A DNA stretch of 64,000 nucleotides from Cytospora piceicola. Its lineage: Eukaryota; Ascomycota; Sordariomycetes; Diaporthales; Cytosporaceae. Both the position numbers and the translations under genes were made by a program. The notes under the pieces were generated by a model. It did not search any database, was not told the origin of the DNA, and was given only the letters and a program-made list of their open reading frames with translations. How positions within the stretch are numbered: the stretch's first letter is position 1; each line of letters starts with the position of its first letter. The stretch covers positions 124,001 to 188,000 of the forward strand of contig JALQBC010000008.1 of NCBI GenBank assembly GCA_023375675.1, written 5' to 3'. Of the stretch, positions 57,241-64,000 are shown piece after piece.

Positions 57241-57849
57241 GCCTTACGACGGTTAAATATATCTATCTATCCTTACCTTAGTCTTCCGACCCACTACCTA
57301 GGTAGGAGAAATAGGGCTAAAAAAAACACATACGAACGGTATTTCTCAATAGCAATACAAAAAACAGTGTATTTTGATGAAGACGGTGCCTTCGGTTATC
57401 CTTAGCAATATTGTACAATTTGAACAGCAGCTTGGTTTCCCAGGGTTTGCAAGCTCGGCGCATATTTAAAACTTTTTTTATTGTAAAAGTGGTTACCCCA
57501 GACATGCAGTCTATATATATGACAATTCAGCTGGATTACCCTAGGGTATGTAGAGAATTTTCAAATGTTCAGTTCGGGAAGAAAGCGGAACATAAAGGTG
57601 AGTTCATAATGAATTTTGGTGGCGTGTGGAACATAATGTTGTAGTGGACCAGTGGTTCGTCGGGACGAAAAAGTAATATCGAAATCAGGCCGAGCGATCA
57701 TACATACTTAGATATTTATAGATGGTTCTCTATCATATTACAACATGCCACTGAGAATTTCTATTCCGTTGCAAACCTTTCACTAGTACAAAGTGAGACT
57801 GTTGCCTTGAAGAGCACAGTTTCACCGTGCCTCGCCATACTATGTCCTA
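57241..57849. other. Intergenic right flank of the island
   Basis: About 600 bases between the island and the end of the SNF2/RING gene. It contains TACCTAGGTA at 57295-57304 and TACCCTAGGGTA at 57537-57548. Normal CA/TG use resumes here. No gene seen. Confidence 0.5.
57537..57548. repeat. TACCCTAGGGTA palindrome
   Basis: A perfect 12-bp palindrome about 300 bases after the AT-rich island. Confidence 0.8.
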
Positions 57850-60800
57850 CTATACCATGGAAGAAATCTGCCTCTTTCTGTCTTGTTGAGACAGCATGTC
57901 CTGGCAAGAAACGGTCAGCGTGGGCAAAGGGCTTCAATAGGGGGGATGATTTGGCCTCTAGGGGATTATTATCTTACCTTTTCGACGGAGTCTTGAACGA
58001 CGTATCGTGTGACGAACACCTGCGCATTTTGACCAAGCCTGATAGTTCTTGCAATGGCTTGGTCCTCAACGCTCGGGTTCCATTGTGGTTCGACGAGGAA
58101 TACGCGGTTAGCCGCAGTCAAGTTCAATCTAAATAGTTGTGTGAGCAAATATATCGAAAATAGACTCGAATACGGAGAAAAAGGATTCAAAACCCACCCA
58201 AAGGCCCCAGTACCAGTTGTCATGACCAGAACTGGCTTCCTCTCGTCAGCAGCAAATTCGTCAAGGATGATCTGTCGCTGTTTAAGGGCGACTTCCCCAT
58301 CGATGCGTTCGAAAGGAATGCCGTCGCGTTCGAGATGCCAAACAATAAGACTCAAAGTCCGGGTCCAACAGGAAAATACGATGCTATGAATTTGGAGTGT
58401 CAGCACATATTCTCTAACGACCTCGAGACTCACATTAGACTCTTGACTGCGAGGAATACTTGCCTCTTCGTGGAAAATAGGCCTTCACGAAGATCCCTCA
58501 TGAGAGCCTCCATCTTGGACGAGTACCCAGCGTCCCAATTGAAGTAATGGACATCATCCTGCTCAGTGCTACGATGAGAAGTCTCTATGTACGAGCGCAT
58601 CTCCATCGTGACCGAATCATGTATCCCTCTGGGCAGAGTGACTTTCCTTGTCGTCCCTGTCCGTACGCATAGGGGGCAATGTCGCTGATCGACTTTGTCT
58701 ACCGTGTCAGTGCTATCCTCTAGGCACTCAGAGCAGAGAACATGAGCACAGTCCTCAACAAATATGTTGTGGATCCGGTTGGAGCCGAGTACAGGCATGG
58801 GCAGCTTGCAACCTGAGCAACGTGTCTCACCATTCTGACCAAGTGCGGATATGGCGGCTTCCCTCATGTCTCTCTGGCTCACTGTATTCCACGAGAAATG
58901 GCGCTGGAACGTTCCATGATTGCAGAATATTCGCAGCTGAAGAATAGCCTGGAACATACCGAACATGTTATTGTGCTCGTATAGTCCGGAGCTCTGACGC
59001 ATGCTGCGGTCCATAATACTCTTGGTGCTTTCGTACTGCCTCTTTTCTCTTTCTGTCAAGATGATTGAGACGACTTTATCCTCGCGACCTGGAAGGTGTA
59101 ATAGATCCTTAGTTCGACGAAGGCAGAGGGAATCTATCAGAAGTACAAGCCGTTCGCAAGCCTTTCGGCGTCTTTCACCGCCTTCTTCGTACGGATTGAC
59201 CATGAACTGTCGAAATGTTGCGAGACTGTGGAATGGCCGAGCACGGATAAAGGCAAAAAGTGTCCCTATGTCCTCCAAACGGTTCTGAATGGGTGTTCCT
59301 GTTAGGCACCATCTCGACAGTGCGTTTAGATCGTAGCATGCTTTGTAGAATATAGTGGCCTGTCGGCGTATAATGTGTGCTTATGGAACAAGCATTAGCT
59401 TCCGGATGGAATGAATAATTTGTTGTGAGAAGATTTCTTCCTTTCACCTCACGGCATAGGGAACAAGATTGATGACTTCGACATACCTTCATCCAGTACG
59501 ACCCGAAACCACTCTATATCATGCAACATGCTTGGCTTATTCTTATACTCTGTTGCTAGGGTGTTGTATGTCGTGATGACTATGTCAGATTTGATAAGAT
59601 CTTCTCTTAGAGCTTTACGGCTCGATCCATGCCATCGGATTGTCTTCAGAGTTGCGAATGTTTCTTCGTCCAGGTGCCTGTTCAGATACTATCAGTAACA
59701 ATATCGCGGGATATTGTTGGACGTCAATGCTTGAACTGACCGCTCTATCTCCGCAAACCATCCGTTGATCAGCACTAAGAACGAGAGCCGTTAGCTTAAG
59801 CTATACAAATGGTGACCAACCAACTTACATGCTGAGGACACTATAACCAAGGTGGCTCTCGAACACTTCTTTGGTTCCGCCATAGGAGTTCCGCTTTCCG
59901 CCTGTGACGATGCCCAATCCCGGGCCGTTTCAAGCGTCCTGATAACCAAAGACAGGATGGATAAGGACTTTCCCATTCCCATCTCGTCCGCCAGCACTCC
60001 ACCGCCCTTGTCTTCAAGGTCTAGTTGTGAGCGGTGTTTCGTAATCGCGTGGACATACCTGACACCCGGTTAGCTATGCAAAGAAAGTGTATTTCTGTTG
60101 GAAATTTACTGTTTTTGCCCGTCAATGTCCTCAAGCTTCCAAAGTCGATATTTATCAGTTACCGAACCGTTCTCCCTTTGTATCATGAAGTCCAAGGCTT
60201 GTTCTTGATGTCTAGGATGGGTCAGCACCTAAACACTGTCGTGACCAAGAGACACTATAGCTTACGGTAACAATTGTGTTCTGAGTCGGCGATCTCCTTC
60301 TATCCTTGACAGATCTTTGTTCCTCTCTAGAGTGTTATACACTTTAGCCACCGTTCTCTGAAATTCTTCGAATGATTGCTTCTTCTGGTTCGTCAGCCCA
60401 GCTGTCTCGGCCTCGAGAGCTTGGGCATGGTGATGATCTATGCCAGGAAACTCGATTACGTGCGGATTGTGGTACGGGAATTTCATGGTAAGCGGTCGTT
60501 GCAACCAAACCTTCCTGTTCGACATATCTTGCCCAATCTTTTGGGCGAGTGCTTTGGGACCATTAATGTTGATATTGACTCTGACTACCGCGTCTGTGGA
60601 TTTCCGTGCTCGCCCGATCGTACTCCTTATGGCATTAGTTTCTGCAAACGCATTGAATTCGAGCTCCGGGTGTTCGAGAAGTGGTGTTAGAGCCTTGGTG
60701 CTGTGATCATCGAGAATCCCGAACCTCTCACCATTGGGGAAAACTAGATTTGTCACCGTACGTTCCGATCTTATCATGAACTCCTGAAAGCCTCGAGGGC

Positions 60801-61118
60801 CTTGTCCAAGATTGGAGGTCAGTCTCTCGTCGATTTCCGCCATGACTCCGACCACTTTGACAGCAGCTCGATAGACCTGGAAATTGAATTAGTTCAATAT
60901 GGTTTCCCAAGTTCAAATTGGGCTGGACATTTGCTGACCATCCCGTAGCAAACCATCTGATAATTCTCATCGCCCTCTGGTCCGAACCCGGCAACAGTGG
61001 CTCCCGGGCCGCTCAGCATAAGACTTGCGTCGGGAGTATCTAGGTCCATATGGTTGTTGCTCTCATCTTCAACACCTAGAGTCGAATCAACGGTCATTGA
61101 GTCACTGCTTTGTGCCAT
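57850..61118 (-). CDS. SNF2-family helicase-like ATPase with RING finger
   Basis: Ten minus-strand exons (61118-60939, 60876-60266, 60211-60110, 60058-59829, 59774-59741, 59677-59487, 59379-58434, 58383-58198, 58128-57978, 57900-57850) give 893 residues in one frame. Motifs in order: HQEQALDFM, Walker A ADEMGMGKS (about 321-329), VITTYNTLA, DEAH (448-451, split by an intron), LTGTPIQN, a C3HC4 RING inserted between the lobes (Cys637, 640, 660, His662, Cys665, 668, 684, 687), SCWTRTLSL, and motif VI QAIARTIRLGQ. This layout is that of Rad5/HLTF-like and related fungal SNF2 proteins: a nuclear, DNA-stimulated ATPase with possible E3 ligase activity. The frame is open upstream of the ATG to about 61,276, so the true N-terminus may be longer (see findings). 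Divergent from the NACHT gene. Confidence 0.88.
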
Positions 61119-61428
61119 CCAAGCCCCAATATCCCCGTCGAAATCGTAGCCTGGCTCGGAAATTTCGCTCGCAAAGCTCGGGGGCTTCTCGTTGTCTGAA
61201 TATACAAGTTCACTGTCTAGTAAACTCTGAAACCCTGTGTGAAGCGAGTCCCAGTTTTGCCCTTGTGCTAACGGTACGTCGCTTGGTAAACTTAGCTACA
61301 ATTTTGCCCTATTCAAGGAGAATCTTTCACACAAACCTGAGTTCACCCTGGTGGTCATCACGGTATTCCCATCGTGTCTGGCGGCTTGTTTCCTCGAAAT
61401 CATCATTCAATATTCGTTTTAATGACAT

Positions 61429-62170
61429 ACTGGACGCAGGAATATCGAAAGCAGCAAACTTCGAAGTTAAGTACACATAAATCAAGGCTAACACAGTACA
61501 AGAAGTCATGAAAAAAATCCAAAGAATTTCAAGAGATTTGAAGACTTTGTGAAAGATAGGACACTGGGCATACCAGGCTTTCCTGAAGTGAGGAGTCTCA
61601 ATGTGATACATACTAAATAGGTCTATAGGGTCCACATACCATAATACATGGTACTTGAACGTTGGTTTTGGAGATGACGCCTCTTGGGGGCTGAACGACG
61701 CCCGAGACGTATGGGTTGTCTGATCAGTGTGGCATCTCGGCCCCAACATTGGCTATCCATCCTGGTCAGTCTTACGCTGTGATTAGTGGCTGTGTTTTGC
61801 AAAATGCATATCGATGCACGAGCTGGAACGTATGCATGCACACCGCCTCAAAGTGGACTGATTTCCTTGTTGACGGTCTGGACGGTCTGCACCCCCAGGG
61901 TTCGGAGGTACTTAATTACCTGATAACTGCCTGACGGTTCGCCAAGGCAGAATTAGGCAGAATGGAAGAGCCTCAATAAGGCTTTATAGCAGTCTGTTGC
62001 CGAAATAAATTCTCTCTTCACCACCATCGTACACAGAGGCCGAAAAGACGCGAAGGCGGGGTATTGACCTTTGACGCATCGACTCCGTCTCTTCGTGAAT
62101 CTGGGGACAGAACGAAGTCCAATCTGACATCCACAGTCATACCAGCTCACCAAGGCTTCAGTACTCCACC
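61429..62170. other. Divergent promoter region, SNF2/RING and NACHT genes
   Basis: About 740 bases between a possible upstream exon of the SNF2/RING gene (ATG at 61428, minus) and the NACHT gene start. An open frame at 61327-61749 minus overlaps that possible exon. No other feature recognised. Confidence 0.45.
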
Positions 62171-64000
62171 ATGGCCGGAAGTACTGGTTTCGAGACAGCA
62201 CTGGCAAATTTCAAGTCACGACTTAGCCCCAAGGAGCTACAAGATTTCAGCGATTTCATAACCTTAGACGGGCTCAAGGCCACGATAGTGAAAAGTAAGC
62301 AAATTCACAGCTTTGGAAGACATCACTCTCCATCAGGCTCATTTCGATTGTCTATCAGGTCAAGTCGAACACGGAACAAATCAACTAACGTGTGGTGTAT
62401 ACAGTTCAAGCGAGTCAGGAAGGCAAGAGGGAGATGATGAACCTAACGCGCATCTCACGCTTTCTGGAAGGCATGGAGCAACTAGGGAAGGTTATCGATA
62501 TCTTTTTGAATACATCTGAGATACTTGCATTTGTGTGGGGTCCAATGAAGTTCATTCTGCTGGTAAGTATCTTCTACTGAATAACTCTGTACAGGCAATG
62601 GCATCATTCGACCACACAGTGATCATCTCACAGATTGTAACGAACAAAGACGGCCAGTGTCTGGACTGAATCCTTCGATAAATTACTGGACGCGTATGAT
62701 AACATTGGGAAAAATATGCCATTGTTGGGAAGATATGAGGGTCTTTTTCGTGATGACGACAAGGTACAGGAGATCCTGGTTTTGATATATACAGACATTC
62801 TCAAGTTTCATTCGGCGGCTCTCAGATTTTTCACCCGACCGGGTAAGTATTCCCACTAACACTCAGAAATATTATGGGGATGGATCTAACAGTGGTTGGC
62901 TGTCAAGTTTGGCGGCAAGTATTCAGGTCAGCGTGGAAGGACTACGATGTCACTTTCAAAGCAATTCTTGGCAATATAAAACAACACAGCGATCTTCTTG
63001 ACAGGATGGCCAATGCACTGCATATTTCACAGTCGCAGCTGGATAGCGAGGCTCTAGGTAATTTGATCTCCAGGTATACCAGGGATGCCGATCAGATTCG
63101 AGCTCAAATCGATGAGCTCAAGGTGAAGCAAGACCAGATTTGGCAAGCCACCAAACATGTGGAATTGGAAAGGAAGCGAAAACACAAATTAGAAGTACTC
63201 CAATGGGTTGCAGCAGCCTCCATGTCCGACTGGCACGAAAGATTCTGCGAGGCTAGGAAGTGCTGTCCCGGAAGCGGAGATTGGTTTCTGGAAAGCGCAA
63301 AGCTGAAGGACTGGAAGGACTCGGATACACCCAACAATTTAGTGTTGTGGCTGCACGGAATCCCGGGAGCAGGTAAACTCTTTAGCCCTTGGATCGATGG
63401 CACTTGTCTTTTCGTACAGAACTAAAAGCTGTTTCACAGGGAAAACAGTTCTCGCGTCAAGAACCGTGGAGAGCTGCATGGAAAACACAGACTTCAAGAC
63501 GACGTACTTCTATTGCCGCGAAGGCCATAGTGATACTACGACATGCATAGGTATTCTCAAGGGCCTCATTTCGCAGATGGTCATCCATTGCGACGACCTG
63601 GTTCCATTTTGTCACGACAAATTGAACACAACGCCAGATTTGACATTGACGACCCAGAGTCAAGCAAAGCAGTTACTGGAGCTTTCCTGCAAGACTATAC
63701 CCAAGCAATTCATCATTATCGATGGCCTCGATGAGTGTGAAAAGTCACAGCGCAAAAACCTCTTGGAAATCCTGACTGCTATTGTCAAGGCTTGCGATGA
63801 AATGTCAAATTGCGGAAAACCCAGAATCCTCTTCATCAGTCGAAAGTTAGGTGACATCGAGAGGTATTTGGCGGAGGCAAGTTGGATGGAGATACGCAAT
63901 GCTAATCGTAAAGATATTGAAGCCTTTGTATGTCATAAAATGGAAATTTTGAAAGGGAAATTTGATCTCGGCCAGGAGCCAGAATTGACAGGCCCCCTAC
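62171..64000 (+). CDS. NACHT-domain NLR-like protein, 3' part beyond window
   Basis: Five exons so far (62171-62294, 62405-62562, 62650-62842, 62908-63372, 63440 to the edge), open to the window end; about 500 residues visible. The N-terminal region includes LAFVWGPMKFILL and a helical coiled segment (RDADQIRAQIDELKVKQDQI), as seen in fungal NLRs of the type often annotated with a DUF7708-like N-terminal domain (from memory). Then WHERFCEARKCCPGSGDWFL leads to the nucleotide-binding domain: Walker A GIPGAGKT (309-316, split by an intron) and Walker B FIIIDGLDECE (Asp408), followed by RILFISRK. Fungal NACHT proteins are known or suspected to act in allorecognition and immunity; C-terminal repeats, which would define ligand sensing, lie outside. 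Exon 3 acceptor choice (ACAAAG) is the weakest junction. Confidence 0.88.

Noticed and set aside
51213..57284. A 14-bp match CCTTACCTTAGTCT at 51213-51226 and 57271-57284, considered as long terminal repeats of the island
   Set aside because: Similarity does not extend beyond the 14 bases on either side, so it does not support terminal repeats.
61327..61749. 140-codon minus-strand open frame as a separate gene
   Set aside because: Its last part looks like a possible first exon of the SNF2/RING gene; the rest has no recognisable feature.
1..64000. tRNA, rRNA and CRISPR elements
   Set aside because: Scanned for tRNA T-arm-like GGTTCGAATCC patterns and for regular spaced repeats; none held up.

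Overview
The window looks like nuclear DNA of a filamentous ascomycete (Pezizomycotina, probably Sordariomycetes; the class is inferred). Genes carry short 45-130 nt introns with GTAAGT/GTACGT-type donors, CTAAC/CTGAC-type branch sites and C/TAG acceptors. Recognisable fungal proteins include IRE1, HEL2, QNS1 and a Zn2Cys6 regulator, and a 6 kb AT-rich block has the appearance of RIP (repeat-induced point mutation). All spliced models here were derived by reading the bases. No tRNA, rRNA or CRISPR array was seen.

Layout. (1) 0-11 kb: a decayed beta-lactamase-like serine hydrolase, a SAM methyltransferase with two in-frame stops, an intact MFS transporter, a small hypothetical ORF and a short 'fungal transcription factor' protein lacking a zinc cluster. 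This resembles the remnant of a secondary-metabolite-type cluster. (2) 12-31 kb: a core block with a Zn2Cys6 regulator followed by an array of stem-loops, then IRE1 (unfolded-protein sensor, kinase and RNase), HEL2 (ribosome-collision E3 ligase), a DEK_C/SWIB chromatin protein and glutamine-dependent NAD+ synthetase QNS1. (3) 31.6-49.3 kb: an accessory block with a small hypothetical protein, two related divergent kinases (HFD-x-DP-x-N catalytic loop), a secreted MRJP/Yellow-like protein, an acetoacetate-decarboxylase-like protein, a coiled-coil protein, an Hsp70-like ATPase and a single-pass membrane protein with a repetitive tail. (4) 51.2-57.2 kb: a gene-free AT-rich island depleted in CA and TG. 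(5) 57.8-64 kb: a SNF2/RING helicase divergent from a NACHT-domain NLR-like gene that runs off the window.

The kinases, Hsp70-like ATPase, coiled-coil protein, membrane protein, SNF2/RING protein and NACHT receptor lie together beside a RIP island, which is the setting expected of a fast-evolving accessory (possibly allorecognition or innate-immunity) locus. A functional link between them is inference. The core genes of block 2 are ordinary housekeeping genes with their key residues intact.
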